Shown here: in pieces, positions 8,056-19,700 of the stretch
Layout: the number at the start of each line of letters is the position of its first letter
Numbering within the stretch: the first letter of the stretch is position 1
NCBI GenBank assembly: GCA_002315565.1
Contig: DCHD01000012.1
Span: 1-38,626 of the forward strand
DNA from: Solobacterium sp. UBA1761
Lineage (GTDB): Bacteria; Bacillota_I; Bacilli_A; Erysipelotrichales; Erysipelotrichaceae
Direction of reading: 5' to 3'
DNA length: 38,626 nt
The notes under the pieces: generated by a model
Database searches by the model: none
What the model was told of the DNA's origin: nothing
Seen by the model: the letters and a program-made list of their open reading frames with translations, nothing else
Program-made: the position numbers and the translations under genes

Positions 8056-9489
8056 CTAGTAATATACTTCTTCATAAATATATTTTTCATCGTCAGCCAT
8101 GTCGAAATGGAATTTTACGTTCTTGTCTTTTTCCAGAATCTTCAGATCTTCAATTGTAAGTTCTGGAGCTTCATAATAGTTGTGGTTCTCTTTACATTCA
8201 ACATATTTCTTTCCAAGTCTGCATCCATTTGACGTATAGAGGTATGAAGTACCATCGAGTATTTCATCACCGTAGAAAATGTTGGTTGCTTCTAGCTGCA
8301 GTTCATCAATCAGGTCAAGAGTTTCCTGTCTTAAACTGTCACCGCTTTTTACTCCGTTGGTCATATCTATTTCAACCGAGTAGCAATAGGAATCACTGCC
8401 ACTCTTTTCTTTGATCCATTCTTTCATTTCATCAGATTCAGTATTATAGATCCTGATTGTGTAATGCGCTTTCTCATGATTTCCAAGATAACCATAGGAA
8501 ATATAGAAACCATTGGTTTTTCTGGCAACAGCCGCAAATCCCAGCCCCAGTGCTGCAGCAATAATAAAGGTTGCAATCAACTTGAGATTGATCTCAAATT
8601 TACGTTTATACAGATAATTGGCCATGATGAACATTACAAAGATAATAATGTAAAGCCAGAAATAATCGGCATAGTAATCAATAAGTGATTCGTTCGAATA
8701 ATTGCTGGAAATGCCGAACATACCCAGTGCCATATATATTGCAATAACAGCCGGATAAGCAAACAGTCCCTTTGAAGTAGTTTCTGCTCTTTCAACTTTA
8801 CGGTCAATGTATTCTTTTTTAAGTACATAGGCACTTAGTAAAGCAAGTAGAACAAGTGCAACAACTGAACCTTTGACAAAGCCATAATCATTGGCACTAA
8901 CAAGTTCCATAAAGCCGTTGATTGCCATATAGGCAGGTGAAAGATATATTACATTTTCTACAACGGCTCCATCATAAGCGCACACAAAGCACTCCAGAAA
9001 GATATTTCCCGCAATCAGCATAAACAGCGGTAATAAAGTATAGGCGCCAAGGACAACAATACCGTCCACAGCATTATTTGCAATCAGATATACTGCGGCA
9101 TTGAACATAACCAACACAAACACGGCCAGTGCCATAAACCCAAGATAAAGAACCGCATCTGAATTAAATTCCCCTCTTATTGCCAGTTTACACAGTGTTG
9201 CGATTGCTGAAGGCAGATAAGAGAATACATAACTGAAGATAATACCCGTACTTAACATTGCCTTTCTTGAAACAGGAAGAGCAAAGTATGTATCAACTGC
9301 TTTCTTAGAATGCACATAATTAAAGATGTTAAGTGTTAAAAAATAAGCAAGCGCCAGCATAAGTGCGAGATATGAACCGGCAGCAGCATGCCCGATACCG
9401 ATAAATACCAGCAGTATAACAAGCCCTTCAAAAATCAGGATGCCCTTTTTTGACTTAAGAAGATATTTAAAATAGTCTAAACTAAACAT
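8056..9489 (-). CDS. ABC-2 type permease, membrane component of a YtrB-like exporter
   Basis: About 477 aa from the preferred start (MFSLDYFKYLLKSKKG); this ATG overlaps the ATPase stop by eight bases and has GAAAGGAAAAG upstream, better than the longer frame starting at 9528. Roughly the first 340 residues contain many hydrophobic spans, beginning with GILIFEGLVILLVFIGIG, and the rest is a polar, tyrosine-rich domain expected outside the membrane. The ALPVSRKAMLSTGII segment is typical of ABC-2 permeases in GntR/YtrA-linked operons. Known YtrA-type systems respond to cell-envelope antibiotics in Bacillus, which suggests but does not prove such a role. Its partner ATPase is frameshifted here, so the transporter may be inactive. 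Confidence 0.8.
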   Translation of the reverse strand: MFSLDYFKYLLKSKKGILIFEGLVILLVFIGIGHAAAGSYLALMLALAYFLTLNIFNYVHSKKAVDTYFALPVSRKAMLSTGIIFSYVFSYLPSAIATLCKLAIRGEFNSDAVLYLGFMALAVFVLVMFNAAVYLIANNAVDGIVVLGAYTLLPLFMLIAGNIFLECFVCAYDGAVVENVIYLSPAYMAINGFMELVSANDYGFVKGSVVALVLLALLSAYVLKKEYIDRKVERAETTSKGLFAYPAVIAIYMALGMFGISSNYSNESLIDYYADYFWLYIIIFVMFIMANYLYKRKFEINLKLIATFIIAAALGLGFAAVARKTNGFYISYGYLGNHEKAHYTIRIYNTESDEMKEWIKEKSGSDSYCYSVEIDMTNGVKSGDSLRQETLDLIDELQLEATNIFYGDEILDGTSYLYTSNGCRLGKKYVECKENHNYYEAPELTIEDLKILEKDKNVKFHFDMADDEKYIYEEVYY

Positions 9490-10359
9490 TTTCTTTTCCT
9501 TTCTGTTCATAGATAAACAGCTCTTCAAAGTTTACTGGAAGAGAGTCCAGAACAAGAGGTTTAAATCCTTTGAGTTTATTTACGGTTTCTTCCTTGTCGC
9601 CCTTGATTACCAGTGTATAAATAGAACCTTCTCTGTTTTTATACATAACTTCAAAGTCATTGAATATAGCCTCATCAATCTCTTTTCCAAATGCCAGCTG
9701 ATAACGGTTGACGTTAGCTTTAGACTCAAGCAGATCACCATAAGTTCTGATACGGCCGTTCTCAAGAATACCGAACGAATCACAGATATCTTCAAGTTCC
9801 TTAAGATTGTGTGAAGAGATGATAATCATCGCATTATTCTCATCAATAAATTCACCTAAAGCCATCTTCAGATTATATCTGACAATCGGATCAAGTCCAT
9901 CAAACGCCTCATCAAGCATCAGCAGTTTAGGCTTAACAGCTAACGCAAAGATCAGCAGTGTCTGTCTCTTCATGCCCTTAGAGAAAGTATTGATAGGCTT
10001 GTTCTCATCAAGTTCGAATAAAGCAAGATACTTCTTATAATTCTCTTCGTCAAAATTGTAATACGACTTATAAAACTCTTTTAAAGTTTTGATATTGGAT
10101 GCAAACGAAAATATACATCATCTGAAACAAAGAACAAATCTTTTCTTATTTCTTCATCAAGATAGGTATCAACCCCCTCAAAATCAACTGCACCGCCATC
10201 GGCTTGATATATACCGGCAATTGTCCTTAAGAGCGTAGATTTACCGGCACCATTGACACCAACCAGGCCAAAGATAGACCCGTCATTTATCTCAAGATTA
10301 AGACCATCAAGTACAGTCTTATCTTCAAAACTTTTTGTAAGATTAGTTATCTTAAGCAT
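9482..10359 (-). pseudogene. YtrB-like ABC ATPase broken by a one-base frameshift
   Basis: Two minus-strand frames together make one complete ATPase of about 290 residues. The first part starts at 10359 (ATG after AAAGGAGT, overlapping the regulator's stop) and contains Walker A GVNGAGKST (34-42); it runs to FVSDDVYF and then goes out of frame, stopping at 10081. The second part resumes as SFASNIKTLKEFYKSYYNF and carries the signature-like FSKGMKRQ, Walker B LLMLDEAFDGLDP and the H-loop SSHN. The switch is at a run of four T (plus-strand A run 10108-10111): one extra T restores VYFSFASNIK. No canonical slippery heptamer is in frame there, so a mutation, phase variation or a sequencing error is likelier than programmed shifting. 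Confidence 0.8.
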
Positions 10360-10714
10360 TATTACTCCTTTCATAGACACAATTCACAATGTCTATCAGT
10401 TCTTCTTTTGAATATCCCTCTTTTCTGAAAGACTCAATATACTTTTTTATCTCATCGGCATTCTTTTGTCTACTACCAAAATCCTTCGAAACAAAAGCAC
10501 CCTTTTTATTGAGCATATAGATATAACCTTTATCTTCAAGCTCCTGATAAGCCTTCATAACCGTATTAGGATTAATTCCCAGATCCTCCGCCAGGCCCCT
10601 GACAGTAGGAAGCCTGTCGCCAGTATTAAGAACACCAAGGCCAATAAACCTTACTATCTGTTCTCTGATCTGTTCATATATCGAATCTTTTCCCTGCAGA
10701 TTAATAAGAAACAT
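10352..10714 (-). CDS. GntR-family regulator, YtrA subfamily
   Basis: About 120 aa from the preferred ATG at 10714, which has AAGGAGGT just upstream; a longer frame to 10774 would read through the promoter and operator and is rejected. The winged helix is clear: DSIYEQIREQIVRFIGLG, then TGDRLPTVRGLAEDLGINPN and TVMKAYQELEDKGYIY. The C-terminal part is short and helical, lacking a ligand-binding FadR/HutC domain, as is standard for YtrA proteins. It is the first gene of an operon with an ABC ATPase and permease, overlapping the ATPase start by eight bases. YtrA proteins repress their own operon; paired repeats in its promoter support that. The inducer is unknown. Confidence 0.9.
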   Translation of the reverse strand: MFLINLQGKDSIYEQIREQIVRFIGLGVLNTGDRLPTVRGLAEDLGINPNTVMKAYQELEDKGYIYMLNKKGAFVSKDFGSRQKNADEIKKYIESFRKEGYSKEELIDIVNCVYERSNNA

Positions 10715-10726
10715 AATACCTCCTTC

Positions 10727-10757
10727 TGTATTATCTGTACTAATTGTATTATCTGTA
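10727..10757. promoter_or_regulatory. Paired 13-bp direct repeats, candidate operator of the GntR regulator
   Basis: The 13-mer TACAGATAATACA (minus strand) occurs twice, at 10745-10757 and 10727-10739, an 18-bp period. The distal copy covers the -10 of the promoter and the proximal copy lies between it and the ribosome site. A repressor dimer bound here would block transcription, as expected for YtrA-type autoregulation. Confidence 0.6.
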
Positions 10758-10771
10758 TTATGCCATGTCAA
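10743..10771 (-). promoter_or_regulatory. Promoter of the gntR-ABC operon
   Basis: A perfect -35 TTGACA (10766-10771) and a -10 TACAAT (10743-10748) are separated by exactly 17 bases. The -35 begins just after the T-tract of the upstream terminator, so the two operons are insulated but packed tightly. Confidence 0.85.
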
Positions 10772-10772
10772 C

Positions 10773-10797
10773 AAAAAAGGCTATTCATTGAATAGCC
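10773..10797 (-). terminator. Strong terminator ending the 12-gene surface/motor operon
   Basis: GGCTATTC and GAATAGCC form a perfect eight-base-pair stem with a three-base loop (10779-10797), followed by six T. The hairpin starts at the last base of the stop codon of the 4014-aa gene. It is the only terminator-like hairpin I find at a gene junction in the 27.7 kb unit. Confidence 0.9.
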
Positions 10798-13700
10798 TAA
10801 TCTGTATTATATTTTTTCTTAAGTCCAAGGATATAAATTATACCAGACAGACACGCGATTGCTATTGCAATCAGAATATACAACCTGATACCTCGTCCTG
10901 TATCATGTTCTTTTTCACCCAGAGCAGAATACAGAGACTTAAGTGTAGACATATCTACTACCTTGTTGTTTTCGCTTACAGGATCTTCCGGATTCTCCAG
11001 CAGTTCTTCAGCTGAGTAGATATCAAACTCACCTGTTTCTTCATTGTATGAAGTTATGTACTGATCTTCCAAAGTATTCTGTACTATATATTCCTTGGTA
11101 GTAGTATCATCAGTGATTTCCGAAATATTGTAAGTAACACCTTCAATCTTCGGCAAAATAATTTCTATTTTTTCTTTTGCTTCTAGTTCTCCAGACTCAA
11201 TTATTTCGTCACCATTTACCGCTTCAACACCGATTTCGCTTGAACCATCATTTGTTCCGACAATATTACCCTCAAGCTCATTCAGATAATCCGAATTAAC
11301 TAGAGTTTCAATATCCTTTGTCTGACTAGTAACATTCAGAACCTGTTTCAGATTCATACCGCTACTCATCATTACAGAAACCAGATTCTTGGCTTCATTT
11401 GATTTTTCAGCCGTATCAACAGTTTCCTCTTCATTGACACCGGTAACAAGGTTTCTGATACCAGTCATAAAGAAGCTCAACAATGAAGGTTCTTCATTTT
11501 CATTGCTCTTTACCGTAGCACCAGGCATCATCATCGACATCATCATCGGAGCTTTAACACTGATAAACGAAGATGTATTGTAGATATTGTATATTTCAAT
11601 ATCACCGTTCTTGTATTCCAGCATCATCAGTCCTGATACACCATTGATATTGGATGCCATTGACTTGATGTTCTTGTTCTTGAATGAACTGTTTGCTTTC
11701 TTCAGAACATTGTTTACAAGATCAACTGTACCAATGGATTTTATACTTCCATCTTTCTTCAAATATGCCTCATAAGAATCATTGACATAGAAGTAATCGT
11801 CAACACAGGCATTCAGTGAATCTCTCAGAATGATCAGTCTTCCATTCTTCAGCATGTAGCGATAGTCATTAGAGACATCGCTGCTGTCAGCTTTCTTGAT
11901 AAATGTATAAGTACCGTATGTATAGTAATCAAGTTTCTTTCCGTTCAATCCGACAGAGAAAGAGTACAACGGATTACTGTTATCCAATACACGATTTGTG
12001 ATAGATGTCTTTGAGTTGTCCGTCAAATCCCAAACAAATCCATCATCATCGACTGCTTTACCGTTGTACAGGTTAACGAATTGAGCCTGTTTATTGTAAA
12101 GCGTTGCCGTATTGCCGTTAACCATATAGATATATCTGGTCTTTGGTTCAATATAATAACCAATACTTCCGCCAGGTTCAAGTGTAGTCTTTCTCAACAG
12201 ATCAGCAATCTTTATTCTGTACTTCTTGATGGAACCATCTCTCAAATTCATTTCAACATCAAGATTTGTAGTCATTGTGCTTTCAAGTGAATATGTGGTT
12301 CTGTCAATGTTATCTATAGAGTACAGAATATTGTCTGTACCAGATTCTTTGACATTGATTGAAGTGCACAGGTTTAAATTACCGATTACTTCTCCGCCAG
12401 AAAAATCACCATTTACAGCTGTAAAGAAAGTATTAGAAACAAGGTCATACAATCCAAATTTCTTTCTTGTATTTGAATATACAGGAACGAAATCTCTCAC
12501 CTTGACTCCACTCTTGTATATCTGGCACGAATACAGTTTTCCACCAACACCACGCCAGCTACCTGTCAGAGCAAACAGCTGAATTTCATTGCCGGCAGCC
12601 GGACCATAACCATTTGTTATTGTCTGACCTTCAGCAGACAGGCTATTTAGTCCTTCAAAGTTAGCTGTCAGAATATGTCTCTTTGTCGCATCCACATTAA
12701 GAACTTGCCAGTTCAATTCATACTTGTTATTGGCGTTCTTACCAAAATAGTTACCACTCGGATCCATACCCATCAGTGATCTGTCGGATGAACTTGTAAA
12801 CTGTATATCAAGTACAATCTTAGCATCACCCTTGATTCCTGTATTCAAATATGGATTACCATTACTGCTAACATATTCAACAAGTGAATATTCACTTTCA
12901 GCAATATCCAGATTTATTACATTTGCATCTGAAAGATATGCGGTCATCATATCAACAGTTTCTACTGCTGTACCAAGTCCTTCATCCGTCTTCAGATCGT
13001 CAAGAGAATATGAATCATTAGTGTCTTTCCATCTCAGGAAATTTTCATATCTGGCATCAAGCTTATCGACATTTTCATAGTATTTATCAGTTCCCGGAAT
13101 TGGAACACCCTGACGGACATTATTTTCGAAAACATCACCAGTGAAGTAGTTAACTCTTGACTTATGAGTAATACCAAGCCATGTAGTAAGTGGATCCTGA
13201 GTCATTGCATAAGGCATTTCTTCATTTACAATATTGTTTTCATATGTATATGACATACATACTTTGCCGAAATAACTTGCACCAGAAAGTGAGAACGAAC
13301 CAATATTATTAACTATATAGTTGTACTCTGGATCAGGATCTACAATTTCCTTGCCGGCAACGAATTTTCCTGTACCGACATTCTTTAGGAATTTTTTTGA
13401 TACAACATCGTACAAACCAGCTTCTCCATTGGAATCTACTACAGGAACCAAATCACACACAACCTCTCCATCTACGGTGTGTTTATAACCATAAAGTGTA
13501 AATCCGGTAAACGTACTAGTTCCACCTCTATAGTCATTGAATAATCTCATGCCATATCCTGAAGTACCGCTTGAAAGTGCCGATCCTGTATAAGTTACAT
13601 TGTTATAAGTTAGGGTAGATTTTCCAGGTTCAATTGTTGCTTTAAACGTAAACGGCTTGTTCAATGTCAATCCACCGTTGTTGATTCTGTCTCCCTCATC

Positions 13701-16700
13701 CCATACTCTCAATGTATTATTTGCATTTACTTCGAGAGATGCTGCATTGCCACCTGGATATGCGCCAGAAATCAAGTATCTTCTTCCACTTGTCGGAATG
13801 CTCATAGTAACTTCAAATTCGTTCTTCTTTTTATGGTCAACTTTAATGCCTGTGTTGATCATCTGCGTTCCAGTTGAAGTTATATATTCAACTTGAGTGT
13901 ATTCAGGATCAATTTCTATACTTCTATTTTTAGGAATGGCTGTTGACTCATCAATATAACTGTATTCATATAAATAAATGAACTTTCTGTCTTTAGCAGC
14001 AGTAAGTTTATATCCGGTGAAATCAGCAGTAACTTCTTCTATAGTTCCTATATGCTTATTGTATTTTTCTGAACCATACAGGAATTCAGCCATAGTTGTT
14101 GTGCCTTCGCTTGTAGTAAGTTCTGTTTCGCCCCATAAACTGATTTTCATGTTAGAAGTTTCTTCTTCTACATCTTTCCAGTTGTACGCATAAGAACTTA
14201 CAGTACTTGTTCCATCAATAACAATTGGTTCAAATTTAGAACATACAATTGAACTTGGCATAGAAACAAGACCAGCCATAGACATATTTGTATTATTTCC
14301 GATGACAATACCAAAGATAGCACTTGCCGTGTTCTTTGAAGTGAGTGAACCAGTAAAGTGACAGTACTCAATTACTGGCATATTTACATAAGTGTTCTTA
14401 TTTGAAATCTTAAATGCATCAACTCTTCCAGCAATACCGGCAACATAATTGTTACCTACAACTTTCGCATTGGAGTAGTCACCATTGACTCTTACTTTAT
14501 ATGAAGTTGATTCGTATGGAGCACAAACCCAACCGAATAAACCGCCGACATAATTATTTCCTATTACAACACAATCTCTTGAAATAGCATCTGTATCGGC
14601 GCCATTATAATAATTCAGGTATCCCTGTAGACCACCGACGTAGTCAACCGTGTTGTCACCAATTATACAGTTGTCAACAAAGCCACTTGATCTTCCTCCA
14701 AGTCCAGTAATACCACCAAAGTAACTTCTTGAAGTTGCGGTAGGTACACCATAACTGTTTGCAGGAACACCAGTAATAATAGAGTTTGAAATATAAGGAA
14801 CTCGCATTGCCGATCCATTATTTACCTCACCTACAGCGCCACCGACTTTAGTGTTGCCATAGATTTCACAGTTATCAACAAAACCGATACCACCAGTCGT
14901 CGAGTTACAGTGGCCGATTAATCCACCTACCTGAGAGTTACCGTAAACTTTACAGTTTTCTACCCAACCAGCTACGGCAGAATTGCTTGTATGAGACTGA
15001 TAAACAAGCTCAGCCGTACCGGAGTTATAACCGATAAGTCCACCAATTCTTTCACTCTTACCAATAACAAGAGTATCCTGAACGATACACTCAAGAAGGT
15101 CTCCTTCCTGACCAGTTATACCGCCGACATATGAATTGCCTATTAATGTAGAATTGTATACTGTTACATTCTGTATCTTGGTGTTTCCGCCATATACATA
15201 ACCACCAACACCACCTACTCTATTGTGGGTTGAATTGATTGTAAGATTGGAAATGTTGTCATTTCTGATACGGATACCTTCACTAGCATAGCCAATAATA
15301 CCACCGCAGTATTCACCTGAAGTTGTGATTGTAACGTTTTCCAGAATGCTGTTATCAATATATAAGGAAGTACCATCTCCACTTCTTGATGTTGAATAAT
15401 AGTAGGACCTATATTCATCGTAACCAAGAACACCACCGGTATATGCATTGGATGTGGTAATCTTTGACTCCTCAATAATTACATTTGAAATTTTTGTATT
15501 TGGCCATCTGCTTAATGTGGTACCGGTTAGAATTCCTGATCCCCATCCGCTTGACTGAACGGAAGAATTACCGACATAAACATTATTTATTGTTCCAGTA
15601 AGAGTAGAAATCATACCGGCAGAGAACATAGGACCAGATGAAACATTACAATCGGTAAATGTAACGTTTTGAATTTTACCCATAAATCCGGAAATAACAC
15701 CAGTACATCCGGTTCCGCTTGTAATATTAATCTTGTCAAAAGATATATTGCTGATTTCAGATAATGAATATCTGATCAAACCATCGGAACTGTTATAAAC
15801 CCACATATAATCATTATTTGAAGAAGTAATATTGATATTTCCAACAGTGAAATATGGAAGTTCATTTATTCCATCGTATACACCATTATAAATATCATCA
15901 TATTTTGCAGTTTTGTTGCCAACAAGTCTGTTGACCAGAACATTAGTTCCATCTTCGGCATCATAATGATATGTGCCTCCACCAAAGTCAATATCACCAG
16001 TTAATCTGAAGTTTTCTGCATAGGAATTCTTTACATACGTATTCCATCCATCTGCATTTGAGATTTCCTTATATTGCTGATCAAAACAGTCAAGATTACT
16101 ATTGACTTTCAAGTAGTTTGTAACACCGTCTTTTTCGTATTCGATTGCAGTTGCTTTATATATGTCATAGAAACAGTTGTAAGAAACATTATAGTATGTA
16201 ACTCTTGCCACACTACGTTCTGTGCCGTATTCATCTGCCATATCAGCAGTAACATCAGCAATACCAATACTGTCTGATTTGAATGCTTCTTTTCTTGTTA
16301 AAGAGTTTGCACCATTGTTCTTTACGCCACTGGCTTTATTTACATATGTATAATCATTGTAAACACCATTAATAGTGATATCTTCATCATGAATAATATA
16401 GAATTCAAGACTGTTACCGTTAAGTCTGTATTCCTTCAAAAGAATTGGTGAAGTTTCTTCAATTTCAGAAACATATTCATCTTTCTGACCAGGCATGATA
16501 TTGCCTGATGCATCCATCAGTTTTGGATATATACCAGTCTTTCCATCTTCAATAGTGAATACTTCCTGATTGAGATATGCACGGTATTCATAGCTGTCAA
16601 AAATAGAAGCAGATACAGGTGTATGTCCTTCTGTTGTATCGTTAATATTTTTATTTAGTGTTGTTGTACCTTTTGAATAAATAACGGCATTATCGTAATA

Positions 16701-19700
16701 ATAACCTCTTGGGCAATATGTTGCATCATAACAGATATTGTCAAAGAAGTTTCTTGATTCATTTTCTCCATCAAAAATAACTGCTGCATTGATGTTACCG
16801 AAAGTGAGACAGTTAGTACATTCAACTTCCATGCTATCCAATGCTCTACCGCAGATACCTCCGGCATTACCGCTGTATGAGTTTATATCGACATCTGCAT
16901 AACAGTTCTCCAACAAGATGTTATTCCATGAACTACCAATCATTCCGCCAGCAGCAATTCCTGAAGAATTGATTACACCAGTTACATAAGAATTAGCAAC
17001 CTTTGTTGATGTAGCTCCTCCTTCGCAGGAACCAATAAAGCCACCTGAAGCACTGTTACGCTGCTTAATCAGATTTTCAATATATAAATTCTGTCCATAT
17101 GAATTGGTGATATTCAAAACAGAGGTTGTAATACCTACAAATCCACCAGCATGTGAGTTTTCACCATCATATGTGTTTGTTGTTACACCGCCAAAGTTAA
17201 CAATCTTGGTGTCAGTAATACCGGAATAGATAATACTTGTACTTGCGGTAGCATAACCTGCAAAGCCACCAACATAGTTACTTCCACCGACATAACAGTC
17301 ATTGATAAAGACATTTCTGATGGTTGCACCATCAAGATGTCCAGCCAGAACTCCCGCATATTTTCCGCCTTCAAAGTAGACGTTTTCAATTGTCAGGTTC
17401 TGAACTGTACCCTGTATCTTTGAGAATAGACCAGTTATAGCAGAGGTGCCACCTACAGCTGCAGATGAAACATCAGAATAATTTATGTTGCTGATAGTAT
17501 GACCCTGACCATCAAAAGTACCGGTGTATGTGCCGTTGACCATTACATCTTCAAGAATTGCACCATCAAAATCAATATCATCTACCAATTTATAGTTCTG
17601 ATTCAGTTTTCTTGTCTTTTCATTTACCATCCAGTAACGCCATTCATCTACATCGTTAATGTCAAGGTCTCTATAGAATTCACATGAAAGATACTTGATA
17701 ACGCTGAATGTCTTTTTGGACTTTACGCCTGTTGCAATATCTATAAATTGAACACTGTCAATCGTATAACTGTTTTTAGCAACCTCCGGATTATATGCCA
17801 GCGCATATACGGTTGTAATACCGTGACCATCACAGTCATATCCAAGGACATCGATGGTAATCTGCGTACTTAATATAGACTGTGTTCCGGTCTGAACTGG
17901 GGTAGCAAAGTTATCTGAAATCAGGAAAATAACCGGCTGAATATCAGAATGGATTTCATCTTCATCATCTGTTTCAGGATCCCATACTTCTTTGCCGTCA
18001 GTAATCTTACCTGCAAATATTGCATCTTTTTCGGCATCAGTACCCATTACATATGTGTATGCATAAACCAGATCTTTTTCAGAATAGTTTGTTAATTCAG
18101 CCAGAGGAATCTTATCCTGAGCAGGCATACAATCACTTGAATAAATAACCTGTGGATAGCAGTCACCGGCAATAAGTTCATCAACATTGAAGTTCTTGGA
18201 AGTCGCATTCAAAACACTGTTCTGCCATGTAGCATTTCTCATGGCCAGAATAGATGCTGGAGTATTGAATGTAGTACTATTTGTACTCTTATATGTAAAT
18301 GGAGAAGAACAGAAAATGTTCTTGTTTACATAGCTTGTTGTAGTATAACCGATTGTTGGTCCGTATGTAGTTGGATTTCCGTTTACAGTAACAGAACCGA
18401 CACTGTAACAGTTTCTCGCTGTACCAAGCTGATTACCACAGACAATACCTGTTCTGTCCTTTGCACCATTGCACAGATAAACGTTCGCAAGCGCAAAGAC
18501 ATTTTCAATAATACCGCCGGTAGAGTTTGAAGAAAGGATTGCACCATCACCTTCTTCATATGAACCGTAAATATAGAAATTTGCTTTATTGTCTTCAGTT
18601 TCACTGCTGTAAAGATAACCATTTCTGGTAATACCACCACTGGCATTACTTGAACCAACCAAACCTGTATAACCAACACCAAAATAGTTGTCTTTCAGGT
18701 TGATTACGAAGTTTTCAATTAAACCGTAGTTATCAAGCAGAATAGAACCGCCTTCTCTACGATAACCGTACTGTGGAACACCCTGTTTATATGGTTCAGT
18801 AGTCCAATATGTACTGTACATATATGGATACTGCTCACAAGTTACTTCAGAATAAATATTACGTATCGTACCGTAATTCCATAGAACAAATGTACCGGCA
18901 TTGGATCTGCCGTAAGAATTACTAGTATAGCTCAACGGAACATGAGTCTTAAACACAACATTCTCAATCAATGCATTTTTACCTGTATAACCTATAACCG
19001 CTCTGTTGGCATTGGTATACAGAGAGAATCCCTGGAAATCAATATGCGCATTAAAACTTGCAGCTGAAGAATTCCAGCTTTGTGCTCTGTCACTGTTACT
19101 GGAAGGATATTTACCTGTTTCCGGATTCACCAGATCATTGATTACTACGTATTTCAGACTGGAAGAGCCTATACCGAGGAAATCTTTCCAGGTTGAAATA
19201 GGTCTGATTTCGCTTTCGGTAGTAAATGAAATCTTATCGAGGTCAACCTTTATTGAACCCGAATCGTCAATAAGTGCATATACTTCAATCGTGTATGAAC
19301 TGTTCTTGTCAACTGCATAAGATACAGGTATTGATTGCACTTCATTATAAATTGATTCATACTGTACAGAACCGATTTCAGAAGTTCTCTTATAGTTGTT
19401 GGTAATTTTGTAGTAAATAGTCTTATTCTTTAAAGCATCCTGACCAAAACTGTCAAGATATGCTGTTACATCAATATTGAAGTTAGCAACATACTGCTTA
19501 TCTCTGTCATAGTTTTCTACATCTCTTATAATAAGTTGATCGTGGGAATCAAATGAATTACGCAAACTACGGTAAAACTTGCCGTTCGCCAAATCATATA
19601 GTCCACATTCTCCTGTGCTGTCCATGCACGGAACAAAATCCCTAACAAGCTTGCCATTGTCATATATCTGACATGAATACAGATTGATTCCGGCACTTCT

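Noticed and set aside
10081..10115. Programmed -1 frameshift making a full-length ABC ATPase
   Set aside because: The bases at the switch do not form an in-frame X-XXY-YYZ slippery site, and I see no stimulating hairpin just downstream, so mutation or sequencing error is preferred.
10715..10774. Longer N-terminus for the GntR regulator
   Set aside because: These codons cover the promoter -10, the -35 and the 13-bp repeats; the internal ATG at 10714 has a strong ribosome site and fits the family's start.
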